Of a DNA stretch of 6,158 bases, positions 1 to 5,966 are shown in pieces. The notes beneath the pieces are model-generated. The model saw only the letters and a list, made by a program, of their open reading frames with translations. It made no database searches and was not told the origin of the DNA. Every line of letters begins with the position of its first letter. The first letter of the stretch is position 1. The position numbers and the translations under genes are program-made. The DNA is from JAKFEW01 sp036675505 (lineage in GTDB: Bacteria; Cyanobacteriota; Sericytochromatia; S15B-MN24; JAQBPE01): positions 1 to 6,158 of the forward strand of contig JAKFEW010000038.1 of NCBI GenBank assembly GCA_036675505.1. The letters run 5' to 3'.

Positions 1-58
1 GGGCGAAGGGGGAAGTTGCCTCCTTGTCGCCTATCGCCCCGTCGCCGCACGCTTCCCC

Positions 59-85
59 ATCACGGCCGGAAAGGCCGGCCGTGAT
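59..85. repeat. Perfect 11-bp hairpin upstream of tnpA
   Basis: ATCACGGCCGG (59-69) is the exact reverse complement of CCGGCCGTGAT (75-85), with a 5-base AAAGG loop. The stem is very GC-rich and sits about 100 bases before tnpA. It has no T-tract, so it is not a classical Rho-independent terminator. Insertion sequences often carry structures near the upstream end that damp transcription or translation entering from outside; that role is an inference here. Confidence 0.5.
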
Positions 86-185
86 TTGCGCGGGCCACTT
101 GACGTCCAAGACCGTATCTCGCCCCGGCACGTCCTAGCCGTGAACGCGCCTCCGGTCCCATGCTTGGCGGCCAGGAGGAGCAACC

Positions 186-551
186 ATGCCCACGTCCCGC
201 CGCGGCGCGCCGCCCGCGTATACGACCGAGGAGCGCGTCGCCCTGGTCACCGAGATCCAGCGGCGGTTCGCCGCCGGCGAGGGGTCGCTTCGGGCCATCG
301 CCGCGTCGCTCGGCACGACCGACACGAGTTACCATAACTGGGTGAGGGCCGGCATCCGGCCGGCCGGCGTGCCCGCCATGCGCCAGCTCGAGGTGACCGC
401 CCTCGTCCCGGCGGGGCCCGCGGCGCTGACCCTGGCCCCGGCGCCGAAGGCGGCGCCCGTGCCGCTGACCCTGGTCGCCCCCGGCGGCTACCGCCTCGAA
501 GGGCTGGACGTCGAGGCCGCAGCGGCGCTGCTACGGGCGTTGTCGTGTTAG
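186..551 (+). CDS. tnpA: IS66 family accessory protein TnpA (HTH protein)
   Basis: This 121-residue protein is the first gene of the IS66 unit. A basic N-terminus leads into a helix-turn-helix-like segment (about residues 14-54, including SLRAIAASLGTTDTSYHNW), the usual DNA-binding part of IS66 OrfA. A proline/alanine-rich linker follows (about 78-98), then the typical C-terminal tail GYRLEGLDVEAAAALLRAL (101-119). The ATG at 186 is chosen because a strong ribosome binding site, AGGAGGAG (173-180), lies 5 bases upstream. The stop (549-551) overlaps the tnpB start, so the two are probably translationally coupled. TnpA is required for transposition of canonical IS66 elements but its exact role is not settled; binding to the ends is the usual assumption. 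Confidence 0.85.
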   Translation: MPTSRRGAPPAYTTEERVALVTEIQRRFAAGEGSLRAIAASLGTTDTSYHNWVRAGIRPAGVPAMRQLEVTALVPAGPAALTLAPAPKAAPVPLTLVAPGGYRLEGLDVEAAAALLRALSC

Positions 552-928
552 GCGCCACCCGGCCCGTGCGCGTGTGGGCCTGCGCGGAGCCCACGAACAT
601 GCGCAAGAGCTTCGACGGCCTGCGCGCGGCGGCGATCAGCAGCATGGATCGCGACCCGCTCGCGGGCGACATGTTCCTCTTCGTCGCGCGGGATCGCCGG
701 CAGGCCCGGGTGCTCTACTGGGATGGGACCGGCCTGGTCGTCATCGCCAAGCGCCTGGCGAAGGGCCGGTTCAACGCCCCCTGGGAAGGCCACCGCGAGA
801 AGCCCTGGTGCCTGACGGCGAGCGAGCTGGGGCTGTTCCTGGAGGGCAGCCCGCTGGCGGGCCCCTACCAGCTCCTCCCGCCCGGGCCCGGGCCTCATGT
901 TTCGCCGGGATCCAATCCGGGATCATGA
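545..928 (+). CDS. tnpB: IS66 family accessory protein TnpB (IS66 Orf2)
   Basis: This 127-residue protein is the second IS66 gene. It carries the family hallmarks: VRVWACAEPTNMRKSFDGL near the N-terminus (residues 8-26), then FLFVARDRRQARVLYWDGTG (about 44-63) and VVIAKRL (65-71). The start is GTG at 545, overlapping the tnpA stop; no ATG fits the conserved N-terminus, and no separate strong Shine-Dalgarno is needed if translation is coupled. The stop TGA (926-928) overlaps the tnpC ATG in an ATGA junction. The protein is somewhat longer than the usual 115-120 residues, with an extra Pro/Gly/Ser tail after about residue 112. TnpB is needed for efficient IS66 transposition but its biochemical role is poorly defined. 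It is unrelated to the IS200/IS605 TnpB nucleases. Confidence 0.9.
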   Translation: MLGATRPVRVWACAEPTNMRKSFDGLRAAAISSMDRDPLAGDMFLFVARDRRQARVLYWDGTGLVVIAKRLAKGRFNAPWEGHREKPWCLTASELGLFLEGSPLAGPYQLLPPGPGPHVSPGSNPGS

Positions 929-2556
929 GCCGGGTGAACTTCGACCGCGAGACCAGTCTGCCGCTGCTTCGGACCGTCGCCGCCTCCCTGACCGGGGAGA
1001 ACGAGCGGCTGCGGCGAGAGCATGCGGAGATGGCGGCCCAGCTGGCGGCTGCGCGCGCGGAGGCCGCGGCCCAGGCCCAGACGGCGGCCGACTGGGAGCG
1101 GGCACATGCCGAGCTGGAGGAGGCCGCGGCCGCCTGGCAGCAGGAGCTGCAGCTGGTGCGCGAGCAGCTCGACGAGCGGACCCGCCAGCTCTACGGCAAG
1201 ACCAGCGAACGCCGGCCGTCCGCCCCCGGCGCCAACGCCGCGGGCGGCGAGGCCGCAGCGGCGAAGCCGCCGAAGAAGCGCAAGAAACGAGAGGCCTTCG
1301 GCCGCACGGCCCAGCCGGGGCTCCCGACCGAGGACGTCGTCCATGACGTCGCGGAGGACCAGCGCATCTGCAAGACCTGCGGCGGGGAGCTGGCGCTCAT
1401 GGGCACCGCCGAGGAGGCCGAGCTCATCGCGATGGAAGAGCGCCGCATCGTGCTGCAGCGCCACCTGCGGGCCAAGCGCAGCTGCCCCTGCTGCCGCGAC
1501 ACCGTGGTCGTGGCGCCGGGCCCGGTCAAGCTGGTGCCCGGCGGCCGCTACGCCCTGAACTTCGTGGTCGCGGTCGCCTTCATGAAGTACTTCGCCCACG
1601 TCCCGCTCGACCGCCAGGTCCACATCTTCAAGCACGAAGGCCTGACCATCCGCACCTCGACCCTCTGCGACCAGCTCGACGCGCTGGCGACGGCCCTCGC
1701 GAACACCTACCAGGCCATCTGCGCCATCGTGCAGGCCGAGCCCGTGCTCCGGGCCGACGAGACGCCCTGGGACGTGCTCTCCAACGGGCACACGGCCAAC
1801 GAGCGGTTCTACGCCTGGGTCGCCGTCGGTTCGCGCTACGTCGCCTACAAGCTGCTCGACACCCGCTCGGCCGAGGGCGCGGCCTCCATCCTCGGGCCCT
1901 TCGCCGGCACCCTCATGGTCGACGGCCTGACCAGCTACCCGGCCGCCGCCAAGGGCAAGGACGGCCCGCGCTTTGTCGTCGCCAACTGTTGGGTCCACGC
2001 CCGAAGGAAGTTCGTCGAGAGCGAGGCCCACTACCCGGCTGACAGCCGGGCGCTCATCGACATGGTCGCCGAGCTCTACGTCATCGAGCGCGAGGCCAAG
2101 GAGGGCGGCGATCGCCGGCGGCTTCGCGACGAGCGCAGCCGCCCGGTTGTCGAGCGCATCTTCGACTGGGCCCGGGCCCAGCAGAAGCGGCCCGACATCC
2201 TGGAAGGCTCGACCCTCGCCCGGGCCCTGGGCTACCTCCTGAACCACGAGCCCGGCCTCCGCGTCTTCCTCGACGACCCCGCCGTGCCCATCGACAACAA
2301 CGAGAGCGAGCAGGCCATGCGGCCCCCGGTCCTCGGGCGGAAGAACTTCTACGGGTCCCGGTCTCGGGACGCGACCCAGTGGGCGGCGATCATCTTCACG
2401 CTCGTCGAATCCGCCAAGCGCGTCGGCGTCTCGCCGCGGGCCTACCTCGAGGCGGCCGCCGAGCATGCCCTCCGGAAGGCCGGCGCCGTACTCCTGCCCG
2501 ACGAGTTCAAGGCCCAGCTCGCCGCCGCCCGCGACCCGACCACGGCGACGGGCTGA
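925..2556 (+). CDS. tnpC: IS66 family DDE transposase TnpC
   Basis: This 543-residue protein is the catalytic transposase, close to the usual family length. An N-terminal coiled coil (about residues 20-90, rich in E, R, A and L) leads into LYGKTSER (about 90-97). A lysine-rich linker follows, then an IS66 zinc finger with C149/C152 (CKTC) and C187/C190 (CPCC). The DDE domain follows: D278 in VLRADETPWDV, D333 in TLMVDGLTSYP, the CWVHARRKF motif, and DNNESEQAMRP, where E462 aligns with the expected catalytic glutamate. A typical C-terminal tail follows (PRAYLEAAAEHAL...). The ATG at 925 gives the ATGA overlap with tnpB; the frame stays open upstream only as a shadow inside tnpB. All key residues are present, so it is probably active. 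The long open frame on the opposite strand (2847-895) is a codon-bias shadow. Confidence 0.95.
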   Translation: MSRVNFDRETSLPLLRTVAASLTGENERLRREHAEMAAQLAAARAEAAAQAQTAADWERAHAELEEAAAAWQQELQLVREQLDERTRQLYGKTSERRPSAPGANAAGGEAAAAKPPKKRKKREAFGRTAQPGLPTEDVVHDVAEDQRICKTCGGELALMGTAEEAELIAMEERRIVLQRHLRAKRSCPCCRDTVVVAPGPVKLVPGGRYALNFVVAVAFMKYFAHVPLDRQVHIFKHEGLTIRTSTLCDQLDALATALANTYQAICAIVQAEPVLRADETPWDVLSNGHTANERFYAWVAVGSRYVAYKLLDTRSAEGAASILGPFAGTLMVDGLTSYPAAAKGKDGPRFVVANCWVHARRKFVESEAHYPADSRALIDMVAELYVIEREAKEGGDRRRLRDERSRPVVERIFDWARAQQKRPDILEGSTLARALGYLLNHEPGLRVFLDDPAVPIDNNESEQAMRPPVLGRKNFYGSRSRDATQWAAIIFTLVESAKRVGVSPRAYLEAAAEHALRKAGAVLLPDEFKAQLAAARDPTTATG

Positions 2557-2573
2557 CGCTCGGGGCGCAAAGG

Positions 2574-2616
2574 ATCCCGCCGGGCCCGACGGGGCCCGCA
2601 CAAGCGCGCCCGGGAT
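2574..2616. repeat. Nested inverted repeats after tnpC
   Basis: About 25 bases after the tnpC stop, CGGGCCC (2581-2587) pairs with GGGCCCG (2592-2598) around a GACG loop. An outer pair, ATCCCG (2574-2579) with CGGGAT (2611-2616), encloses it. No T-tract follows, so a Rho-independent terminator is not supported. The structure may protect the end of the tnpABC transcript or slow polymerase; this is inferred, and short GC stems are common in such DNA. Confidence 0.35.
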
Positions 2617-2744
2617 GACCTGGCGATGATAGAGGACATGGACCTGACTGCGGCAGAGCCGCGCCAGGTCAAGCCGCGCGCATGGGCCACCGTCCCCGCG
2701 AACCCGCTGGGGGAGCCGGGCCCCGTCCCGGTCCCAGTTCAGCG

Positions 2745-2792
2745 GGCCGGTCCGATATCGCCCATTACCTGGAACCCCACGGCCGGTCCGAT
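2745..2792. repeat. 12-bp direct repeat spanning the candidate IS66 right end
   Basis: GGCCGGTCCGAT occurs at 2745-2756 and again at 2781-2792, 36 bases apart. One copy lies inside and one outside the proposed IS66 tip at 2768. It is too long and badly placed to be the 8-bp IS66 target duplication. It could be a transposase-binding repeat, in which case the true tip is further right, or a chance GC-rich match. Confidence 0.35.
2749..2768 (-). repeat. Candidate IS66 right inverted repeat
   Basis: Read on the - strand from 2768 inward, the sequence is GTAATGGGCGATATCGGACC. The GTAA tip fits the usual IS66 end. Six bases (GGGCGA) match the first six bases of the window, and further matches are weak. 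This is suggestive only; the partner end is cut by the window edge. Confidence 0.35.
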
Positions 2793-2864
2793 CGCCGGCG
2801 ACGACAACCAAAATTTCCGCCGTGATCTCGCCTGCGGTGCCCGTCACGCCATCGCTTCAGGCGA
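2769..2864. other. Unassigned spacer between IS66 and the IS21 remnant
   Basis: These roughly 100 bases lie between the proposed IS66 tip and the point where the broken istA frame ends. No frame here continues recognisable IstA sequence. A small stem (ATCGC 2851-2855 with GCGAT 2861-2865) is present. It may be scar DNA from the deletion that removed the rest of the older IS21 element. I see no gene. Confidence 0.3.
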
Positions 2865-3248
2865 TCAGGCAGCAGTCAACCCGCGGACGAGCGAGTACGT
2901 TCCGTTGTAGCCCACGTACGGCTCGGGATGCCGTTCCAGGTGCAGCCGCCACATCTGCTTGATGCTCACCTCCGGCTTCTTGGCCATGGTCTCCAACTCG
3001 GCGTGGCGTGGCGCCAGCCGATCCCGGGCAGGCGTCGGCAGCGCCACGGCCGCCGCCGCCCGTGTTGGCTTGAGCAAAGCCACGAGCTCCGGCTCCGCCG
3101 GCAAGGGCGCATCCCGGCGGATTCCCGCCTTCTGGGCCATACGCACGAACTTACGCACCGTCTTGCGATCCGCGCCCAACGCACGGGCAACCGTCGCGAT
3201 CCCGTCCCCGCGGTGCCAGCGGTAGACGATCTCCGATACCTCGATCAT
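2865..3248 (-). pseudogene. istA: IstA N-terminal fragment (IS21 transposase remnant)
   Basis: The 127-residue product opens with MIEVSEIVYRWHRGDGIATV and continues ARALGADRKTVRKFVRMAQKAG, the helix-turn-helix typical of IS21 IstA proteins. A linker and a second predicted DNA-binding segment follow (about SIKQMWRLHLERHPEPYVGYNGTYSLVRG). It then stops at a TGA (2867-2865), before any catalytic residue; a full IstA has about 500 residues. The start at 3248 is preferred because AGGAG (- strand 3263-3259) sits about 10 bases upstream and the homology begins there. An in-frame ATG at 3269 would add seven residues. It cannot transpose anything. If still made, it could only bind DNA ends as a fragment, which is speculative. 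Confidence 0.8.
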
Positions 3249-3264
3249 TGGTATAATTCTCCTG

Positions 3265-3325
3265 GCCATTCAGCTCTCCATTCCTGGGTTTCGCACTCAC
3301 AGGATACGGTGAAATGCTGAATGGC
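3265..3325. repeat. 10-bp inverted repeat in the remnant istA leader, followed by T5
   Basis: GCCATTCAGC (3265-3274) and GCTGAATGGC (3316-3325) are perfect reverse complements separated by 41 bases. On the + strand the second arm runs straight into TTTTT (3326-3330), as in a factor-independent terminator, although the loop is unusually long. On the - strand the arm lies next to the istA ribosome binding site and overlaps the upstream ATG at 3269. It could act as an operator, a leader hairpin or a terminator; the sequence does not decide. Confidence 0.45.
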
Positions 3326-3341
3326 TTTTTGATTGCTACGC

Positions 3342-3417
3342 CTGGGGAATTACCAACGATCCGGGTGGGGATTTCCGATCGATCCGAGACGTCTATACTG
3401 GGGATTTACCAGCGATC
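3342..3417 (-). repeat. Three terminal repeats of the truncated IS21 element
   Basis: Three related 20-bp units lie at 3342-3361, 3365-3384 and 3398-3417. On the + strand the first and third share CTGGGGA.TTACCA.CGATC, 18 of 20 bases identical; the middle one is more diverged but keeps TGGGGATTT and CGATC. Multiple short repeats near the tips are typical of IS21-family ends, where they are taken to be transposase-binding sites. The outer unit is followed by TCTACA, giving a TGT tip at 3423 on the - strand. Confidence 0.75.
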
Positions 3418-3453
3418 TCTACAGCCAGCGCGCGCCGCTCGTTGTCGAGAGGG

Positions 3454-3505
3454 ATTCCGACAAACCGATCACCGATTCCGGGAAACCGATCACCCGTTCC
3501 GAGCC
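3454..3505 (-). repeat. Orphan repeat set, inverted relative to the 23-bp array
   Basis: Two full units and one partial unit of the same motif as the 23-bp array occur here in the opposite orientation: partial 3454-3464, then 3465-3485 (CCGATCACCGATTCC...) and 3486-3505 (CCGATCACCCGTTCC...). They are 20-21 bases long and more diverged. They look like the terminal repeats of an IS21-like element whose interior, expected to the left, is gone. Confidence 0.6.
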
Positions 3506-3518
3506 AGGCCCGTCATGT

Positions 3519-3541
3519 GATCGCTTTCGGTTGGAATCGCT
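3519..3541 (+). repeat. First unit of the 23-bp tandem array, split off by the IS21 insertion
   Basis: This unit (pattern GATCG.TTT..GT.GGAATC plus 3 bases) is separated from its three sister units (5966-6034) by the intact IS21. TGT at 3516-3518 just before it looks like the tip of an older IS21-like element. The unit's 23-bp spacing to the next one is exact once the IS21 and one TCGCTG copy are removed. Confidence 0.8.
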
Positions 3542-3542
3542 G
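3537..3542. repeat. Target site duplication TCGCTG, left copy
   Basis: TCGCTG immediately precedes the left TGT tip at 3543 and is repeated exactly at 5961-5966, immediately after the right tip. Six bases lies in the range known for IS21 transposition (about 4-8). Confidence 0.85.
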
Positions 3543-3591
3543 TGTTCAACGACAATTAGATTTGCACCTGACGTCAACTAGAATTGCCGGT
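3543..3591 (+). repeat. IS21 left terminal inverted repeat with two internal units
   Basis: From the TGT tip inward there are two related 17-bp units 22 bases apart: ACGACAATTAGATTTGC (3549-3565) and ACGTCAACTAGAATTGC (3571-3587). The second, with its flanks (3569-3591), matches the right end (5934-5956, inverted) at 22 of 23 positions. Paired units per end are the expected IstA-binding sites. Confidence 0.85.
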
Positions 3592-3649
3592 CCGAGATCG
3601 GGCACCCGCCCGCCTCCCCGGCGTAGCATGCGACCCGGCAGGAGGGCGC

Positions 3650-5134
3650 ATGAAGAAAGACGCAGAGGTCAATCTGTTGAATCGGGAACGGAAAAAGGGG
3701 CACTCTCAGGAGATCGCCGCCGCCCGCGCCGGCATGAGCGTCCGCACGGCGCGGAAGTACGAGAAGGTCGGGCAGTTGCCCAGCCAGATGAAGAAGCCAC
3801 GAACGCACAGGACGCGCCCAGACGTCTTCGAGCAGGACTGGCCTTGGGTTCAGCGGGAGCTTGAGCGCGACCCGGCCCTCCAAGCCAAGACCCTCTTCGA
3901 GCTGCTCTGTCTGACCTATCCGGGGCGCTATCAGGAATTCCAGCTCCGCACCCTTCAGCGCCGGATCGAGAAGTGGCGCGCGATGGTGGGGCCGGATCAG
4001 CACGTCATGTTCGAGCAGGTGCATGAGCCCGGCCGGATGGCGCAATCGGACTTCACGGAGATGGACGCGCTCGACGTGACCATCCTTGGCGAACCGTTCG
4101 CGCACCTGTACTACCACCTCGTGCTGACGTTCTCCAACCACGAGGCCGTGAAGCTGTGCTTCTCCGAGACGTTCGAGGCCCTGGCCGAGGGCATCGAGGT
4201 CGGCGTCTGGCAGATCGGCGGCGTCCCGCGCTACCACCGCACCGACAACCTGTCGGCCGCGGTCCGGCGGCTCGACGACGAGGGGCGGCGAGATTGGACC
4301 GCGCGCTACGAGGCCCTCATGCGGCACTACGGCATGACGCCCACGAAGAACACGCCCGGAGAGTCCCACCAGAACGGCGACGTCGAGCAGGCGCACCACC
4401 GCTTCAAGGACGCCCTCGACCTGGCCCTGCGCGTGCGCGGCAGCCGCGACTTCGAGAGCCGGGCGGCCTACGAAGCGTTCGTCCAGGAGCTGGTCCGCCG
4501 GCGCAACGCCACCCGCCGCGTGAAGTACGAGCAGGACCTTGCCGCCCTCTCGCCCCTGCCCGCTGCCCCGCTCTCTCCCTGCCGCCAACTCACCGTGGGC
4601 GTCAGCCGGTTCAGCACCATCCGGGTCCTGGAGAACACCTACTCCGTGCCCTCCCGCCTCATCGGCAGCTCGCTCACGGTGCGGGTCCGAGCCGAGAACT
4701 TGGAGCTGTACCTCGGCGCGAGCCCGCTCCTGACGCTGCCCCGGCTCCGGGGACGGAAGCAGCACCGCATCGACTACAGGCACGTCATCTGGTCGCTGGT
4801 CCGCAAGCCGGGCGCGTTCGCGGCGTATCGCTTCCGCTCGGAATTCTTTCCGACCACGACGTTCCGGCTTGCCTACGACGCGCTCGTCGCCGCCCGCGCC
4901 GACCGTTCGGACCTGGAGTACCTGCGCATCTTGCACCTGGCCGCGGGGACCTCGGAGCACGACGTCGAGGCGGGGCTCGAACTGCTGCTCGAGGCCGGCG
5001 AGACCTTCGGCTTCGACGACGTTCGTGACTTGGTCAAAGGCACCCGTACCGGGCGCGTCCCCGCCGTCGTGAAGCCCATCGTGGACCTCACGACGTATGA
5101 CCGACTCCTGGAAGCGAGGGCTGCCAATGGCTAA
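3650..5134 (+). CDS. istA: IS21 family DDE transposase IstA
   Basis: This 494-residue transposase has the usual IS21 length. It has an N-terminal helix-turn-helix (about 17-38, with IAAARAGMSVRTARKYEK). The RNase H-fold catalytic core carries D134 in MAQSDFTEMD, D199 in YHRTDNLSAAV, and E246 in HQNGDVEQAHHRFK, the normal DDE positions. A C-terminal beta-rich segment follows (about RFSTIRVLENTYSVPSRLIG onward). The ATG at 3650 is chosen because AGGAGGG (3640-3646) lies just upstream; a TTG at 3584 would add 22 unconvincing residues that overlap the terminal repeat. It ends at TAA 5132-5134, overlapping istB by 8 bases. IstA recognises the terminal repeats and carries out strand cutting and joining; it works with IstB. 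No frameshift or missing residue is seen. Confidence 0.95.
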   Translation: MKKDAEVNLLNRERKKGHSQEIAAARAGMSVRTARKYEKVGQLPSQMKKPRTHRTRPDVFEQDWPWVQRELERDPALQAKTLFELLCLTYPGRYQEFQLRTLQRRIEKWRAMVGPDQHVMFEQVHEPGRMAQSDFTEMDALDVTILGEPFAHLYYHLVLTFSNHEAVKLCFSETFEALAEGIEVGVWQIGGVPRYHRTDNLSAAVRRLDDEGRRDWTARYEALMRHYGMTPTKNTPGESHQNGDVEQAHHRFKDALDLALRVRGSRDFESRAAYEAFVQELVRRRNATRRVKYEQDLAALSPLPAAPLSPCRQLTVGVSRFSTIRVLENTYSVPSRLIGSSLTVRVRAENLELYLGASPLLTLPRLRGRKQHRIDYRHVIWSLVRKPGAFAAYRFRSEFFPTTTFRLAYDALVAARADRSDLEYLRILHLAAGTSEHDVEAGLELLLEAGETFGFDDVRDLVKGTRTGRVPAVVKPIVDLTTYDRLLEARAANG

Positions 5135-5915
5135 GAAGCACGACGAGCTGGAGAAGCTCCTGCGCGGCATGTTCCTCGCCACGATGGCCGAGAGCTTCAC
5201 AGAGCTGGCTGTTCGCGCCTCTCGCGAGGGTCTTTCCCATGAGGAGTTCCTCTACGAGCTGGCACGGCTGGAGCGCGAAGGCAGGGACCACAACAAGATG
5301 CAGCGGCTCCTGGTCGCCTCGAAGCTGCCGCGAGAGAAGACCTTCGACGCCCTGAACATCGAGCACTACCCGCCGGGCACCCGGAAACAGATCGAGGTCC
5401 TGCGATCCGGTGCATTCCTCGCCGGGGCCGTGAACGTCATCGCTATCGGGCAGCCCGGCACGGGCAAGAGCCACCTGACCGCCGCCCTCGGCCAGGAGCT
5501 CGTGCAGAAGCGCCACTCGGTGCTCTGGACGCCCACCTTCGCCTTGGTGCAGCGCCTTCTGGCCGCGAAGCGCGACCTGCGGCTCCCGAAGGAACTCGCG
5601 AAGCTGGACCGGTTCGAGTGCCTGATTCTCGACGACATCGGCTACGTCCAGCAGGACCGCGAGGAGATGGAGGTCCTGTTCACGCTGCTCGCCGTGCGAT
5701 ACGAACGGCGCAGCACGATCATCAGCACTAACCTGGTGTTCTCGGAATGGGACCAGATTTTCAAGAACCCCATGACGACGATGGCAGCGATCGACAGGGT
5801 GGTCCACCACTCCGTCATCCTCGACCTTGCCGGCGTCGAAAGTTACCGCGTGAAGGAGGCCGCGGCGAAGCAACGAGGTGGAACCCAAACCCGCGTGGTG
5901 GCGGCATCCCAGTAG
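5127..5915 (+). CDS. istB: IS21 family AAA+ ATPase helper IstB
   Basis: This 262-residue protein is the ATP-dependent partner of IstA. An N-terminal helical domain (about 1-75) precedes an AAA+/DnaC-like ATPase domain. Walker A is GQPGTGKS (108-115, K114). Walker B is CLILDD (165-170, D169/D170). STN (about 200-202) fits sensor 1, and AIDRVVHH, with R224, lies near the sensor 2 region. In the known family IstB assembles on DNA, bends it and directs IstA to the target. The start at 5127 has GAGGG (5116-5120) six bases upstream and gives the usual MAKKHDELEKLL opening; an in-frame ATG at 5097 would add ten residues inside istA. The 8-base overlap with istA suggests translational coupling. The terminal repeat of the element begins right after the TAG stop. 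Confidence 0.95.
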   Translation: MAKKHDELEKLLRGMFLATMAESFTELAVRASREGLSHEEFLYELARLEREGRDHNKMQRLLVASKLPREKTFDALNIEHYPPGTRKQIEVLRSGAFLAGAVNVIAIGQPGTGKSHLTAALGQELVQKRHSVLWTPTFALVQRLLAAKRDLRLPKELAKLDRFECLILDDIGYVQQDREEMEVLFTLLAVRYERRSTIISTNLVFSEWDQIFKNPMTTMAAIDRVVHHSVILDLAGVESYRVKEAAAKQRGGTQTRVVAASQ

Positions 5916-5960
5916 GAGTTTCTAGTTGACGCCACCGGCAATTCTAATTGACGTCAGACA
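5916..5960 (-). repeat. IS21 right terminal inverted repeat with two internal units
   Basis: Read inward on the - strand from the TGT tip at 5960, two units occur 22 bases apart: ACGTCAATTAGAATTGC (5954-5938) and GCGTCAACTAGAAACTC (5932-5916). The outer one matches the left-end unit closely. The tip ACA on the + strand abuts the TCGCTG duplication. Confidence 0.85.
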
Positions 5961-5966
5961 TCGCTG
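5961..5966. repeat. Target site duplication TCGCTG, right copy
   Basis: Exact copy of 3537-3542, placed directly after the right tip of the IS21 element. Confidence 0.85.

Larger units (their letters stand above)
1..2768 (+). mobile_element. IS66-family insertion sequence, left tip at or beyond window edge
   Basis: The three-gene set tnpA-tnpB-tnpC, in this order and with short overlaps, defines canonical IS66 elements. All three frames are open and carry their family motifs, so the element looks coding-competent. The right limit is placed at 2768 because the sequence there, read inward on the - strand, begins GTAATGGGCGA, and IS66 ends usually begin GTAA. The window itself starts GGGCGA, which would match that end if five bases lie just outside the window. 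A total near 2.77 kb suits the family. The expected 8-bp target duplication cannot be checked because the left flank is missing. Family identity is firm; the exact ends are inferred. Confidence 0.8.
2865..3423 (-). mobile_element. Truncated IS21-family element, left end only
   Basis: On the - strand this holds the classical left end of an IS21 element: a TGT tip at 3423, three terminal repeats (3417 back to 3342), a leader, and the first 127 codons of istA. Everything after that is missing, including the DDE domain and istB. Its terminal repeats differ in sequence from those of the intact IS21 at 3543-5960, so it is a different IS21 relative and not a copy. The two face away from each other. 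Confidence 0.75.
3543..5960 (+). mobile_element. Complete IS21-family insertion sequence (2418 bp)
   Basis: The element carries istA and istB between matched ends. The left tip reads TGTTCAACGACAATTAGA and the right tip, read inward on the - strand, TGTCTGACGTCAATTAGA. The two ends align without gaps over 41 bases with 9 mismatches. TCGCTG flanks both sides as a direct duplication. Length, gene order, tips and duplication all fit the IS21 family. Both genes are intact with all expected motifs, so the element may be active or was so recently. It inserted inside an existing array of 23-bp repeats. Confidence 0.93.

Noticed and set aside
99..120. TTGACG (99-104) as a -35 box for tnpA
   Set aside because: No acceptable -10 box lies 16-18 bases downstream; TATCTC (115-120) is only 10 bases away.
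59..2826. ATCACGGC near 59 and GCCGTGAT at 2819-2826 as the IS66 inverted repeats
   Set aside because: The match needs a gap after eight bases, lacks a GTAA-type tip, and the left copy is part of a self-complementary hairpin that would match in either direction.
895..2847. Very long open frame (650 codons) on the - strand opposite tnpC
   Set aside because: It is the antisense shadow of tnpC in GC-rich DNA; its product is low-complexity G/A/R/L/V sequence without recognisable domains, while tnpC carries a full set of transposase motifs.
2626..2910. 94-codon + strand open frame after tnpC, a possible IS66 passenger gene
   Set aside because: It crosses the proposed IS66 end and enters the istA remnant, has no convincing ribosome binding site, and its product is proline-rich without a recognisable fold.
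3578..5200. 540-codon open frame on the - strand opposite istA
   Set aside because: Antisense shadow of istA. It runs through the IS21 terminal repeat and has no family motifs.
5088..5888. 266-codon open frame on the - strand opposite istB
   Set aside because: Antisense shadow of istB, whose Walker motifs establish the + strand as coding.
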